Of a stretch of 64,000 bases of DNA, positions 50,020 through 60,021 are shown in pieces. The notes under the pieces were generated by a model that saw only the letters and a program-made list of their open reading frames with translations, was not told the DNA's origin and searched no databases. Source of the DNA: Thiothrix fructosivorans (GTDB lineage: Bacteria; Pseudomonadota; Gammaproteobacteria; Thiotrichales; Thiotrichaceae). Position numbers and translations under genes: made by a program. Numbering within the stretch: the stretch's first letter is position 1; each line of letters begins with the position of its first letter. The DNA lies in the NCBI RefSeq assembly GCF_017349355.1, contig NZ_JAFMPM010000006.1:1054001-1118000 (forward strand). Direction: 5' to 3'.

Positions 50020-51340
50020 CGAGATACCCCGTCCTTTAGGTCGGGGAGGGATAGCGCGTCGGCGGTAGCCGACCCTCTTCTCGCTCCTCTTTAGTTAAGC
50101 TATCTTGGTTAAACACGCATAACTCACAGCATCAACTATACTGAGAGCCATGCAAACGAAACGCGCCTACAAGTTCAGGTTTTACCCCGACCAGCAACAA
50201 GAAAAATTGCTGGCACAAACCTTTGGTTGTGTGCGCTACGCGTACAACAGCATTTTGCGTTACCGCACGGATGCTTATGATCAGACTCAAGAAAAAATTG
50301 GTTACATGGGCGCAAACGCTCGATTGACTGCCATCAAAAAACTGCCTGAGTCCCTGTTTCTAAACGATGTTTCTAGTGTCCCACTGCAACAATGCTTGCG
50401 AAACCAGCAAACGGCGTTCAAGAATTTCTTTGAAGGTCGGGCGAAATACCCTGTTTTCAAATCCAAAAAACACCGCCAGTCGGCTGAATTCACTTACCGC
50501 GCGTTCACTTTTAAAAACGGTGAACTGAAACTGGCAAAGTGTGACCAGCCATTGGCGATTAAATGGAGTCAGACGCTTCCGTCCGATCCCACCACCATTA
50601 CCGTTTCCAAAGATCAGGCAGGGCGCTATTTTGTGTCTTGCTTGTGTGAATTCGACTCCACGTTGTTGCCCGTTACCGATAACAAGGTGGGCATAGACGT
50701 AGGTATTAAGGATTTGTTCGTCACCAGCGACGGTTTTAAATCCGGCAATCCCCGCCACACCGCAGAATACGCGACCAAACTTACGAAGTATCAACGCCGT
50801 CTTGCCAAGAAGAAACTCGGCAGCAAGAACCGGCTGAAAGCCAAACGCAAGGTTGCCCGTATTCACGCGAAAATCGCCGATTGCCGTTCGGACAACTTGC
50901 ACAAGCTGTCCCGCAAACTGATTAACGAGAACCAAGTGGTTTGCGCCGAAAACCTCGCCGTGAAGAACATGATTAAGAATCCAACATTAGCCAAGCACAT
51001 TGCCGATGCAAGCTGGGGTGAGTTTACCCGCCAGCTTGCGTACAAAGCCAACTGGGCGGGCAGAACGTATGTCGAAATCGGCAGATTTTTCCCCTCCAGT
51101 AAACGCTGTTCCTGTTGTGGGTTCGTCAAAGACCAACTACCGCTGGACGTGCGGTCGTGGGAATGCCCTGAATGCAAGGTAATCCATGATCGCGATGTGA
51201 ATGCAGCGCGTAACATTTTAGCCGCAGGACTGGCGGTGTTAGCCTTTGGAGAGAATGTTAGTGGCAATGGCATTTCGGTGTCGTTGTCCTGTTCTCGATG
51301 AATTAGGAATTCCCTTCCTTTAGGGAGAGGAGGAAGTCAA
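50020..51340 (+). mobile_element. IS605/IS1341-type element carrying only tnpB (ends approximate)
   Basis: The left end has an imperfect hairpin (CCCCG ... CGGGG, 50027-50046) with a TCCTTTAGG loop region. The right end has TCCCT-TCCTTT-AGGGA (51311-51326), and both share CCTTTAGG. No inverted repeats or target duplication are present, as expected for this superfamily. The Y1 transposase TnpA is missing, so mobility depends on another copy. Exact ends were not fixed. Confidence 0.8.
50150..51301 (+). CDS. tnpB: TnpB RNA-guided nuclease of an IS605-type element
   Basis: 383 residues. The N-terminal helix-turn-helix region (AYKFRFYPDQQQEKLLAQTFGCVRYAYN) is followed by the RuvC nuclease. The catalytic Asp is in VGIDVGIKDLFVTSDG, the Glu in VVCAENLAVKNM and the final Asp in HDRDVNAARNIL. 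A zinc ribbon (CSCCG ... CPECK) lies between the last two. All residues needed for activity are present. Its guide RNA (omega/reRNA) would be encoded at the 3' end of the element and end with the right hairpin region. Confidence 0.93.
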   Translation: MQTKRAYKFRFYPDQQQEKLLAQTFGCVRYAYNSILRYRTDAYDQTQEKIGYMGANARLTAIKKLPESLFLNDVSSVPLQQCLRNQQTAFKNFFEGRAKYPVFKSKKHRQSAEFTYRAFTFKNGELKLAKCDQPLAIKWSQTLPSDPTTITVSKDQAGRYFVSCLCEFDSTLLPVTDNKVGIDVGIKDLFVTSDGFKSGNPRHTAEYATKLTKYQRRLAKKKLGSKNRLKAKRKVARIHAKIADCRSDNLHKLSRKLINENQVVCAENLAVKNMIKNPTLAKHIADASWGEFTRQLAYKANWAGRTYVEIGRFFPSSKRCSCCGFVKDQLPLDVRSWECPECKVIHDRDVNAARNILAAGLAVLAFGENVSGNGISVSLSCSR

Positions 51341-51389
51341 GTGTTCTGACTGACAGTAAATCAAGCGGACATCATAACACGCTCGTGTG

Positions 51390-52184
51390 TCAATGCTGCT
51401 GATGCCACCCCGCATCCTCGCGTCGAAACACTTGCTGGCGTGCAAAGCGAAAGCGCTGGCTGCCCCATTCCATCAATTCCACGCTGAGGCGTTGCCGATC
51501 TCCGCGAATCACGTTAAAACTATTGGTGTGATGCAGCAGCAGGCGGTTGGAGAGCGTTGTGCCTGCGTGCGAGACAATCACGCCTTGTGTCACTTGCGCG
51601 TAGGCGAGGTGCACATGCCCGCTCAAAATAATGTCCACTTCGGATTGGAACGCCTGCAACGCGCTTGCCCCGCGTTTCACCAATTCGCGGTGTGCAAACA
51701 TCGGTGGTAGCCAAAACGGGTGGTGGGCGGTTAATAGGCGTAAGTGCGTGGTAGGCGTGGTTTGCAATTGCCGCCGGATGCGTGCGACCTGCATTCGGCT
51801 GATGCTACCGCGTGACCAGTCGGGGTTGAGGCTGACGCGACGGGCGGTATTGACGCCAATGGCAACGTAAGCCTCTTCGTGTATGACGGGTTCGAGTTCA
51901 CGGGAAATATACTGCCGCCATTTCTGCCACGGAAACAGCAAGCGTTCCGGCAAATTGTTTTCGACCAAATCGTGATTGCCGGGGACAATCAAATAGGGGT
52001 AGGGCAGTGTTGCCAGAAAAGCGTGGGCAGCTTGAAACTCGCGGCGTTTGGCTTGCTGGGTCAGGTCGCCGCTGATCACGACCAGTTCGGGGTTGATGTG
52101 TTCCAGACTTGCCAGCAAGCCTTCGCGCACCATCGGCGCTTCGCAGCCGAAATGCAGGTCAGAAATATGCGCAATTGTTGTCAT
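51390..52184 (-). CDS. Metallophosphoesterase
   Basis: 264 residues from the ATG at 52184; the longer frame to 52445 is not supported. Calcineurin-like motifs occur in order: IAHISDLHFG, ELVVISGDLTQ, LIVPGNHD, LLTAHHPFW and IILSGHVHLA, giving the full dimetal site. The substrate (phosphodiester or pyrophosphate) is unknown. Confidence 0.88.
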   Translation of the reverse strand: MTTIAHISDLHFGCEAPMVREGLLASLEHINPELVVISGDLTQQAKRREFQAAHAFLATLPYPYLIVPGNHDLVENNLPERLLFPWQKWRQYISRELEPVIHEEAYVAIGVNTARRVSLNPDWSRGSISRMQVARIRRQLQTTPTTHLRLLTAHHPFWLPPMFAHRELVKRGASALQAFQSEVDIILSGHVHLAYAQVTQGVIVSHAGTTLSNRLLLHHTNSFNVIRGDRQRLSVELMEWGSQRFRFARQQVFRREDAGWHQQH

Positions 52185-52290
52185 ATTACGGATTTGGTTG
52201 TTGATTTTGACGGCTTCTATCATTAACCAAATCCGCACGTGCAGGAAATTCCCTGTATTGATGCCTTGAAAATTCCTTGAATGGATGTGT

Positions 52291-52722
52291 TTACAAAATA
52301 TCCAAAATTTCCAACTCAAAGCTAAGATGATGACCTGCAAGGGGATGATTAAAATCGACTTGCACGGTATCGGCGTGGATCGCGAGTATTTTTCCGGGGA
52401 TTTCTTGACCGGAGGGGAGGGTGAAACCGATGATTTGTCCGACAACTAGCGTCATGCTGGCGGGGAAATCGGTGCGTGGCACGGTTTGAATTGCATCGGG
52501 GTCAGGGTAGCCGAAGGCTTGGTCGGCCATAATGATCAGGCGTGTTTTTTCACCTTGCGGCAAGCCGATGAGGGCGGCTTCTAGGTTGGGGTGAATGTCG
52601 CTTTGCCCCAGTTGCAGCATGTCGCCGTCGGGGTCTTCGCTGGCTTCGACCAGATGACCATCGGCAAGGTAAAGGCGGTAATGCCAGAGGATGCGGCTAG
52701 TGGCTTGGACGGTGTTGCTCAT
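52291..52722 (-). CDS. slpA: FKBP-type peptidyl-prolyl isomerase, SlpA-like
   Basis: 143 residues. WHYRLYLADGHLVEASEDPD is followed by GQSDIHPNLEAALIGLPQGEK and the inserted IF domain (AFGYPDPDAIQTVPRTDF). DFNHPLAGHHLSFELEIL is the closing motif. It is the cytoplasmic SlyD/SlpA branch without a His-rich tail. Confidence 0.88.
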   Translation of the reverse strand: MSNTVQATSRILWHYRLYLADGHLVEASEDPDGDMLQLGQSDIHPNLEAALIGLPQGEKTRLIIMADQAFGYPDPDAIQTVPRTDFPASMTLVVGQIIGFTLPSGQEIPGKILAIHADTVQVDFNHPLAGHHLSFELEILDIL

Positions 52723-52768
52723 GGTGGCGGCTTACTTGCGTGGGAAAAGTTGCAGGATACCAAAATGC

Positions 52769-53104
52769 TCAGGAAACGGGCATTAAGTGCTGAATATTCA
52801 AGTAACAGGCGGGGCGATGCCCGCTACGTGGGTAAATATGCAGCCAATAGTCGCCATTGTGTTGCACCATGCCGTCTTGTATAGAAACTAGATCGACTAA
52901 TTGTTGGTGGTGCAGTTGTGTCACGAGCGGTGCATCAGCGGCGGGGTCGCGGTAGCACGGTATGTCACCCGCTGGCGAGTTGATGGCGTATACCGTGGCT
53001 ACCCGACGACCGGACGGTAATTCCATAAAAGATTGGGGAGCTTTTTGCCCACAACCCCCTAATAAGGCGGTCATCAGCAACAAGCTGCGGTAAGCGTTCT
53101 TCAT
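52769..53104 (-). CDS. Small lipoprotein with SH3-like region
   Basis: 111 residues. The signal peptide ends in the lipobox ALLGGC. The mature part carries IPCYRDPAADAPLVTQLHHQQLVDLVSIQDG and WLHIYPR, which resembles a bacterial SH3 fold. No enzyme motif is present. It faces purD across an intergenic gap. Confidence 0.6.
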   Translation of the reverse strand: MKNAYRSLLLMTALLGGCGQKAPQSFMELPSGRRVATVYAINSPAGDIPCYRDPAADAPLVTQLHHQQLVDLVSIQDGMVQHNGDYWLHIYPRSGHRPACYLNIQHLMPVS

Positions 53105-53222
53105 TTCGTCGATTTTCCTATGTTCTCGCCCTCAACTCATCTGAATTAAACGCATGAACGCTTGAAACGGCTACTCAATCCCGCTTTAATGGTACGTTTT
53201 TCAAGAATTAACGGGAGCAGGC

Positions 53223-54509
53223 ATGAAAGTTTTGGTGGTAGGCGGCGGCGGGCGTGAACACGCACTGGCATGGAAGATTGCACAATCGAAGCGTGTGAGT
53301 GAGGTGTTGGTTGCACCCGGCAATGCAGGCACGGCGTTAGAGCCAGCCATGCGCAATGTGCCGATTGCGGCGGAAGATGTCGATGCGTTAGTGGCTTATG
53401 CTAAGGAACACGCGATTGCATTGACTGTGGTTGGCCCCGAAGCGCCGCTATCTAAAGGCATTGTGGATAAATTCCGTGCGGCTGGCTTGCGTTGCTTTGG
53501 CCCTACCCAGCAAGCGGCGCAATTGGAATCGTCGAAAGCGTTTGCGAAAGATTTTCTGGCACGGCATCAAATTGCCACGGCGGCATACGCGAATTTCACC
53601 GAGATTGCGCCTGCGATTGCTTATATCCGCCAAATGGGAGCGCCAATTGTGGTGAAAGCTGACGGGTTGGCGGCGGGTAAAGGCGTAATTTTAGCGCAAA
53701 CCGAAGCCGAGGCGATTGCCGCCGTGCAGGATATGCTGGCAGGCAATGCTTTCGGTGCAGCGGGTAGCCGCGTGGTGATCGAAGAGTTTTTGCTGGGCGA
53801 AGAAGCCAGTTTCATCGTAATGGTGGATGGCGAGCACGTTTTGGCAATGGCGAGTTCGCAAGACCACAAAGCCCGCGATGACGGCGATAAAGGCCCGAAT
53901 ACCGGCGGCATGGGCGCGTATTCACCTGCACCCGTGGTCACGCCTGCGATGCACGAACGCATTATGCAGGAAGTGATTTACCCGACAGTACGCGGTATGG
54001 CGGCGGATGGCATTCCGTATACCGGCTTTTTGTACGCAGGTGTGATGATCAATGCGCAAGGCGTGCCGAAAGTGCTGGAGTTCAATTGCCGCTTTGGCGA
54101 CCCTGAAACCCAGCCGATCATGGTGCGTTTACAATCCGATTTCGTCGAGTTGCTGGAAGCAGCCTTGGATGAACGCTTGGATAAAGTGACTGCGCAATGG
54201 GATAGCCGTGCGTCCTTGGGCGTGGTGCTGGCTGCGGGTGGCTATCCCGATGTTTACCGCAAAGGCGATGTGATCCTCGGTTTGGAAGTGGCGGCGATTT
54301 TGGATGGCAAAGTATTCCACGCCGGTACAGCAATACACGATGACAAAATTGTCACCAACGGCGGACGCGTGCTGTGTGCGGTCGGTTTGGGTGCTTCGGT
54401 GACCAAAGCGCAAACAGCAGCGTATCGTTTGGTGGAAGCGCTGGATTGGAAGGGCGTGTATTACCGCCATGACATTGGGCATCGGGCGATTGCACGCGAA
54501 AAGGCTTAA
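53223..54509 (+). CDS. purD: Phosphoribosylamine-glycine ligase
   Basis: 428 residues, the normal length. MKVLVVGGGGREHALAWKI is the N-terminal signature, KADGLAAGKGVILAQTEAEA the ATP-grasp loop, and FNCRFGDPETQPIMVRLQSDF the family hallmark. It makes glycinamide ribonucleotide in purine synthesis. It stands alone, without purH. Confidence 0.97.
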   Translation: MKVLVVGGGGREHALAWKIAQSKRVSEVLVAPGNAGTALEPAMRNVPIAAEDVDALVAYAKEHAIALTVVGPEAPLSKGIVDKFRAAGLRCFGPTQQAAQLESSKAFAKDFLARHQIATAAYANFTEIAPAIAYIRQMGAPIVVKADGLAAGKGVILAQTEAEAIAAVQDMLAGNAFGAAGSRVVIEEFLLGEEASFIVMVDGEHVLAMASSQDHKARDDGDKGPNTGGMGAYSPAPVVTPAMHERIMQEVIYPTVRGMAADGIPYTGFLYAGVMINAQGVPKVLEFNCRFGDPETQPIMVRLQSDFVELLEAALDERLDKVTAQWDSRASLGVVLAAGGYPDVYRKGDVILGLEVAAILDGKVFHAGTAIHDDKIVTNGGRVLCAVGLGASVTKAQTAAYRLVEALDWKGVYYRHDIGHRAIAREKA

Positions 54510-54644
54510 TCCGACAGACGGTATATCTGGAAAATACGCTGCGTTATCCTCGTGCTAGTCGTTGATTTCCGGTGCTTTGTTATAGTGGGACTTCCATTTC
54601 GGTGTGGAATGGAGGTTTCGCTAGGTTAAAGCAAAGGAAATGTT

Positions 54645-55094
54645 ATGCCTAAGTTGCTCATTAAACGGGAAGTTGTTGCTAACAAAATCTTCCACCTTGC
54701 GTGGCAATCGCCGTTTATCTTATTGCTAGCATTTACCTGCGCGTGTGCGGCAGTATTTACGTTGCTGGCTGTCCACGCCTTGCGAGTTAATAATCGCCCG
54801 CTTGTAACAGCAACTACCCCTACTTTGCCATTGATGGCTACACCATCCCCGCGTGTGATTGCACCATTTACCGTTGAGCCTCCCGTAGACAGCTCAAGTG
54901 ATCGTGCAAGTGAACCCGTAAATGCTGCCGATTATCCGGGTGTCGCTCGCAAAGCCTTGCCACCTTCCTATAAAAAGCCCGTATCGACATTACCCCAATC
55001 GGCTGCTTCACCGCCTGTGCGTGTCAAAAAAACGCCGCGAACACCGCAGCGTGACTTCAAGGTGATCGAGCGCTCATTGGGTATCCCGCTGTAA
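54645..55094 (+). CDS. Proline-rich single-pass membrane protein
   Basis: 149 residues. One hydrophobic segment (PFILLLAFTCACAAVFTLLAV, about 25-45) is followed by a Pro/Thr/Ser-rich periplasmic stretch and a basic end (RVKKTPRTPQRDFKVIERSLG). An imperfect hairpin (CTTCCATT ... AATGGAGG) lies in the leader. It is 16 bp upstream of an OmpA-like lipoprotein gene, suggesting a shared envelope role. Confidence 0.6.
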   Translation: MPKLLIKREVVANKIFHLAWQSPFILLLAFTCACAAVFTLLAVHALRVNNRPLVTATTPTLPLMATPSPRVIAPFTVEPPVDSSSDRASEPVNAADYPGVARKALPPSYKKPVSTLPQSAASPPVRVKKTPRTPQRDFKVIERSLGIPL

Positions 55095-55110
55095 TTGCTA
55101 AGGATAGGGT

Positions 55111-56283
55111 ATGACATTACGTTTTTTGCTGTGCTTGGGTTTGGGCGCTTGGTTGAGTGGGTGTAGCCACCCTGTGCGTGACGTGCATCAAACCCACTTA
55201 CAACCTGTCTCGCTACAACAAGCTACCCAGACGGTGGCAAGTGATTTATTTGCACGAATTCGTGAAGACAAAGGCATGTTGGGGCGTTTTACCGAACAAA
55301 GCGTGGCGATTGACCCCATTACGGATCGTTATTCTCAAGAACAAGTGGCGGTCAGCGAGGAAATGACAGCGTACATCAAAGCCGTCGGCACCGCGTTACG
55401 CATGGCAAAACTGTCGGTTTTGTCCGCTCAAACCTTACGTTCGAGCCAATACGTGATTCAAGGCACGTTGGGGTTGGAAAAACATCCCAAGCAACCCAAC
55501 AAACTGTATCACTTACAAGCCGTGGCATTGAATGTGCGCAACGGCGAGTTGGTAGCCAGTGCTGATGCGTGGATTGATGATAAGCACTTGCGTTATCAAG
55601 CCTTGCCGGAATTTAACGATAGCCCGATGTACCTTGTGAATAAGCAAGCGGCGCGTCCCTTGGCAGAGAGCTATTCAGCCGCTCGTTTTCTGATGGATGT
55701 ACAAGCCACCGCGCTGTTGAATGATGCGGGGCAGGCGTATCGCCGTAAGCGGTATGCTGCTGCGCGGGATTTATACCGTCAGGCAGGTACACACGCGACT
55801 GCTGAACAGATGTTGCGGGTTTACGCGGGGCTTTACATGAGTCAGTTACGCTTGGGGCAGGCGGCTGCCGCAGAGCAGGCCTTTGAGCAATTGCTGGCAC
55901 TCAGTTTTGCGCAGCGGGATGTGTTAACCCTGAAAATCTTATTCAAGGTGGATTCCGAGGTGTTCTACGGCGATGCATTGGCACAACAGCAATACCAACA
56001 GTGGTTGCGTAAAATGACGGAGTATATGACGAAAAATCAACGTTGTTTGCATATTACGGGGCACAGCAGTCGTACTGGTTCGGCTGAATACAATGATGCT
56101 TTGTCATTAGCACGAGCGAACCGTATTAAAAGCGTTTTAGACGCGGGGCTGGGTGGTGATACCGCACAAGTGACGGCAGAAGGGCGTGGTTTCCGTGAGA
56201 ATTTGATCGGTAGTGGTACGGATGATGATCGTGATAGCTTGGATCGGCGTGTAGAATTTAGCGTGCCCGCTTGTGTGCGTTGA
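55111..56283 (+). CDS. OmpA-like lipoprotein
   Basis: 390 residues. The signal peptide has the lipobox WLSGC. The middle (YRRKRYAAARDLYRQAGTHA) is a TPR-like repeat pair. The C-terminal OmpA domain (CLHITGHSSRTGSAEYNDALSLARANRIKSVL, then RDSLDRRVEFSV) binds peptidoglycan. It probably tethers the outer membrane or a lipoprotein complex to the wall. Confidence 0.78.
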   Translation: MTLRFLLCLGLGAWLSGCSHPVRDVHQTHLQPVSLQQATQTVASDLFARIREDKGMLGRFTEQSVAIDPITDRYSQEQVAVSEEMTAYIKAVGTALRMAKLSVLSAQTLRSSQYVIQGTLGLEKHPKQPNKLYHLQAVALNVRNGELVASADAWIDDKHLRYQALPEFNDSPMYLVNKQAARPLAESYSAARFLMDVQATALLNDAGQAYRRKRYAAARDLYRQAGTHATAEQMLRVYAGLYMSQLRLGQAAAAEQAFEQLLALSFAQRDVLTLKILFKVDSEVFYGDALAQQQYQQWLRKMTEYMTKNQRCLHITGHSSRTGSAEYNDALSLARANRIKSVLDAGLGGDTAQVTAEGRGFRENLIGSGTDDDRDSLDRRVEFSVPACVR

Positions 56284-56374
56284 ATAAGACCGTGTGAATG
56301 CCTTGCAAATTGTTATTTTCCCCCAATGTGTGAAAAAATCCCTTGGAACTCACTACTCACTCAGGACAATAACA

Positions 56375-56923
56375 ATGACAGATGCCAGCCAACTCTATGC
56401 CGCGCTGATTACCAGCATCGGCGAAGACATTACCCGTGACGGGCTACAAAAAACCCCGGAACGCGCCGCCAAAGCCTTTGGTTTTCTGACCCAAGGCTAC
56501 CAGCAATCACTGGAAACGCTGGTGAATGGCGCGGTATTTGCTTCAGACAATGACGAAATGGTGGTGGTGAAGGACATCGAATTCTATTCCTTGTGCGAAC
56601 ACCATTTGCTGCCCTTTGTGGGCAAAGCGCACATTGCATACTTGCCCAAGGGCAAAGTGTTGGGGTTGTCGAAGCTTGCTCGCATTACCGATATGTATGC
56701 TCGCCGCTTGCAGATTCAAGAAAACATGACCAAGCAGATTGCTGATGCGATTCAGCAAGTCACGGGTGCAGCGGGGGTAGGGGTGGTGTTGGAAGCGCAG
56801 CATTTCTGCATGATGATGCGTGGGGTGCAAAAGCAGCAATCTTCCACCGTCACGTCAATGATGTTGGGGGAATTTCGTGATAACAGCCGCACGCGGCAGG
56901 AATTCCTGCATTTGATCAAGTGA
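56375..56923 (+). CDS. folE: GTP cyclohydrolase I
   Basis: 182 residues from the ATG at 56375; the in-frame start at 56294 has no ribosome site and extends past the family's N-terminus. The zinc site is [20 protein letters not shown] (Cys-Glu-His-His), and [14 protein letters not shown] is the second hallmark. It makes dihydroneopterin triphosphate for folate. Confidence 0.95.
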   Translation: MTDASQLYAALITSIGEDITRDGLQKTPERAAKAFGFLTQGYQQSLETLVNGAVFASDNDEMVVVKDIEFYSLCEHHLLPFVGKAHIAYLPKGKVLGLSKLARITDMYARRLQIQENMTKQIADAIQQVTGAAGVGVVLEAQHFCMMMRGVQKQQSSTVTSMMLGEFRDNSRTRQEFLHLIK

Positions 56924-56927
56924 GGTT

Positions 56928-57092
56928 TTAGTCGCCGCTGACGACATCAACGACAGCGCCACCGACTTGGAAGGGCACTTTCGCCACGCCAATCGCCGTA
57001 CCAGCCACTACGCCCACGGCAGTGCTTGCCATTTGTACGGCACAGCCTTGCAGTAATCCGCTCAGTGTTAAAACCAGTAAGAGTTTTTTCAT
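56928..57092 (-). CDS. Small glycine/valine-rich lipoprotein
   Basis: 54 residues from the ATG at 57092. The signal peptide ends in the lipobox LLQGC. The mature part AVQMASTAVGVVAGTAIGVAK and a VVDVVSGD end are typical of short NF-type lipoproteins with a small membrane-associated segment. The function is unknown. Confidence 0.6.
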   Translation of the reverse strand: MKKLLLVLTLSGLLQGCAVQMASTAVGVVAGTAIGVAKVPFQVGGAVVDVVSGD

Positions 57093-57114
57093 GACAAATC
57101 TCTGGGTTGTGTTA

Positions 57115-57144
57115 AATAAAAAAAGGGGCTGAAACAGCCCCTTT
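57115..57144 (-). terminator. Terminator of typA
   Basis: On the minus strand AAAAGGGGCT-GTTTC-AGCCCCTTTT is followed by further T residues, 13 bp beyond the typA stop. Confidence 0.88.
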
Positions 57145-57156
57145 TCGTGGCGTGAT

Positions 57157-59022
57157 TTACGATGCCAGATCTTTCTTCGCAGCACCCGCACGCTTGCGGT
57201 CATTTTCCATCAGGAAACGCTTGCGAATACGGATGTTCTTTGGCGTGATTTCAACCAGTTCGTCGTCGTCGATGAATTCCATCGCCTGTTCCAACGTCAT
57301 GCGGATCGCGGGGACAAGGATCAGGTTTTCGTCAGTACCAGAAGCACGAATGTTGGTTAACTGCTTGGCTTTCAGCGGGTTAACTACCAGATCGTTGTCG
57401 CGGGTATGAATACCGATAACTTGACCTTCGTACACTTCTTCGGTGTGACCGACGAACAACTTGCCCCGATCTTGCAGGCTGAACAGGGCGTAAGCCAACG
57501 CTTTGCCTGTGCCGTTGGAAATCAATACACCGTTGTGACGGTTGCCAATCGCGCCTGCTTTGAACGGTGCATAGCTGTCAAATACGTGGTAAATCAAGCC
57601 AGTACCAGATGTCATGGTCATGAAGTCGGTTTGGAAGCCGATCAAACCGCGTGCTGGCATCAGGTATTCCAAACGCACGCGACCTTTGCCATCCGGTGCC
57701 ATGTCTTTCAGTTCGGCGCGGCGTTCGCCCAGCGCTTCCATGACTTTGCCTTGGCTGGACTCTTCGATGTCAACGGTCACGTTTTCAAACGGTTCCATTT
57801 TCACGCCGTCGATTTCACGGACGATAACTTCCGGGCGGGAAACCGCGAGTTCATAGCCTTCACGGCGCATGTTTTCGATCAGGATGCCCAAGTGCAATTC
57901 GCCACGACCGGAGACTTTGAATTTCTCAGGGTCATCGGTTTCTTCAACGCGCAAGGCGACGTTGTGCAGCAGTTCTTGGTGCAGACGCTCATTCAAGCGA
58001 CGTGAAGACGTGCCGGTTTTCACTTCTTTGCCCGCAAACGGTGAAGTGTTGACTTGGAACGTCATGGTGACGGTCGGTTCGTCAATCGTCAATGCTGGCA
58101 GCGCTACGACATTTTCCGGGTCACACACGGTGTCGGAAATGTGCAGTTCGTCCATACCGGAGAACGCGATAATGTCGCCTGCTTGCGCTTCGTTGACTTC
58201 GACGCGATCCAAGCCGTTGAAGCCGAGAATTTTCAGCACGCGACCGTTACGGACTTTGCCTTCAGTGTCGATGACTTTAACTTGGGTATTGGTTTTGACG
58301 CGACCTTGCTTGATACGCCCAATCCCGATAATGCCGAGGTAAGAGTTGTAGTCCAATTGGCTGATTTGCAATTGGAATGGCGCATCCGGGTCAACGTCTG
58401 GCGCGGCAACGCTATTGATAATGGTCTGGAACAACGGGGTCATGTCGCCGCTGTTGACGGTTTCTTCCAAGCCTGCGTAGCCGTTGATGGCAGACGCGTA
58501 GACGACGGGGAAGTCGAGTTGTTCGTCAGTTGCACCGAGGTTGTCGAACAGTTCAAATACCTGATCCATGACGCGGTGCGGGTTTGCGCCGGGGCGGTCA
58601 ATCTTGTTGACGACCAGAATCGGTTTCAAACCGTGGGAAAACGCTTTCTGGGTAACGAAACGGGTTTGTGGCATTGGGCCATCTACCGCGTCAACCAGCA
58701 GTAATACGGAGTCAACCATTGACAGTACACGTTCAACTTCGCCACCGAAGTCCGCATGTCCTGGGGTGTCGACGATGTTGATGCGGTATTCGATACCATC
58801 GGCTGGGTTAGTCCAGCGCAGGGCGGTGTTTTTCGCCAAGATGGTAATGCCGCGCTCTTTCTCCAGCGCGTTAGAGTCCATCATCCGTTCGGACACTTCG
58901 GCGCGTTCGCCTAAAGTGCCGGATTGTTGTAGCAGTTTGTCAACTAAGGTGGTTTTCCCGTGGTCAACGTGGGCGATGATGGCGATATTTCGCAGGTTCT
59001 GGATCACAGCTAAGGTACTCAA
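57157..59022 (-). CDS. typA: TypA/BipA ribosome-associated GTPase
   Basis: 621 residues. G1 is [17 protein letters not shown]2 and G3 are in [11 protein letters not shown] and [20 protein letters not shown], and G4 is [10 protein letters not shown]. The C-terminal TypA-specific region contains [20 protein letters not shown] and [14 protein letters not shown]. It is needed for ribosome assembly and translation under stress in other bacteria. The C-terminal tail ([17 protein letters not shown]) is slightly longer than usual. Confidence 0.95.
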   Translation of the reverse strand: MSTLAVIQNLRNIAIIAHVDHGKTTLVDKLLQQSGTLGERAEVSERMMDSNALEKERGITILAKNTALRWTNPADGIEYRINIVDTPGHADFGGEVERVLSMVDSVLLLVDAVDGPMPQTRFVTQKAFSHGLKPILVVNKIDRPGANPHRVMDQVFELFDNLGATDEQLDFPVVYASAINGYAGLEETVNSGDMTPLFQTIINSVAAPDVDPDAPFQLQISQLDYNSYLGIIGIGRIKQGRVKTNTQVKVIDTEGKVRNGRVLKILGFNGLDRVEVNEAQAGDIIAFSGMDELHISDTVCDPENVVALPALTIDEPTVTMTFQVNTSPFAGKEVKTGTSSRRLNERLHQELLHNVALRVEETDDPEKFKVSGRGELHLGILIENMRREGYELAVSRPEVIVREIDGVKMEPFENVTVDIEESSQGKVMEALGERRAELKDMAPDGKGRVRLEYLMPARGLIGFQTDFMTMTSGTGLIYHVFDSYAPFKAGAIGNRHNGVLISNGTGKALAYALFSLQDRGKLFVGHTEEVYEGQVIGIHTRDNDLVVNPLKAKQLTNIRASGTDENLILVPAIRMTLEQAMEFIDDDELVEITPKNIRIRKRFLMENDRKRAGAAKKDLAS

Positions 59023-59187
59023 ATGAATTCATGAAAGGCGCGATTATACTTGGAATATATTAATTTTCTAATGAATTTCATGTTTTAGTGCTTGATTTGG
59101 TTTTTTAAATGCAGTGGGGAGTGATTTGGTAGTGGTTTTTTATGGTACTATATCGGCACTTTGATATTTTTTGGTAAATGTTAGCTC

Positions 59188-60021
59188 ATGAATGCTGTTT
59201 CCTTGGCAATGCCTGCTTTTCACTTGGATGTTGGTTTAAATGCAGTGAACGACAGTACTGCGTTCATTCAGCGACTGAAACCGGATACGGGTATTGCCGA
59301 GCCAGTTTACCGGCAGTTACAACGGCAGATCGTCCAGATGATCCAGTCGGGGGAATTGGGAGAGGGTTATAGCTTACCATCCGAGCGTACCTTGGCAGAT
59401 GCACTGCGCTTGAGTCGCACGACTATCCGGCGTTGTTACGATGAATTACGTGAGCAGAATTATATCAGTACCCACGGTCGGGCGGGGGTGATGGTCAAAG
59501 CGCCGCCGCGTATTAACCCGGAGCTGGGTAAGCTTAAGGGATTTACTGAGGAAATGCACGACATTGGCGTAGAGCCATCGACCCAACTACTGGAACGTAA
59601 GGTCGTGTCTGACCGTGCGATTGCTTCGCTATTCAATCGCCCTTCATCTGCCCGTTTTCTGAAATTGGTACGTTTACGCTTGGGGGATGGTATGCCCATG
59701 ACCCGTGAAGTGGCGTGGTACGACTTGACCGCTGCCCCAGCATTGGTAGATTGGGATGTCACTGGTTCTGCTTACCAGTTTTTACAACAACACTGCGGCA
59801 TTGCCCTGACCGACGGTGAGCAGACCATTGAAGCGGCAATGAGCAATGCGGATGAAATGGCAGCCTTTGGGTTTGAAGAACCCGGCCCGTGTTTGCTGCT
59901 CAAGCGCAAAACCTATGCTACCAGCGGACAGATGGTGGAATACGTGGAGGGGACATTTCGGGGTGATGCTTACACCTACCGGATTACCTTGAAGATGAAT
60001 CCAGCATCTGTTCAGCCATAA
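59188..60021 (+). CDS. GntR-family regulator with UTRA domain
   Basis: 277 residues. An N-terminal extension of about 40 residues precedes the winged helix (PVYRQLQRQIVQMIQSGELGEGYSLPSERTLADALRLSRTTIRRCYDELREQNYI). A UTRA ligand domain follows (about 110-270; FLKLVRLRLGDGMPMTREVAWYDL). UTRA domains sense sugar or phosphonate-type ligands. Its 3' end overlaps the converging sugar kinase gene by 38 bp, hinting at a common metabolite. Confidence 0.85.
   Translation: MNAVSLAMPAFHLDVGLNAVNDSTAFIQRLKPDTGIAEPVYRQLQRQIVQMIQSGELGEGYSLPSERTLADALRLSRTTIRRCYDELREQNYISTHGRAGVMVKAPPRINPELGKLKGFTEEMHDIGVEPSTQLLERKVVSDRAIASLFNRPSSARFLKLVRLRLGDGMPMTREVAWYDLTAAPALVDWDVTGSAYQFLQQHCGIALTDGEQTIEAAMSNADEMAAFGFEEPGPCLLLKRKTYATSGQMVEYVEGTFRGDAYTYRITLKMNPASVQP

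Noticed and set aside
57406-58704. Long plus-strand frames opposite typA
   Set aside because: TypA is complete with all GTPase motifs. The antisense frames arise from its codon bias.
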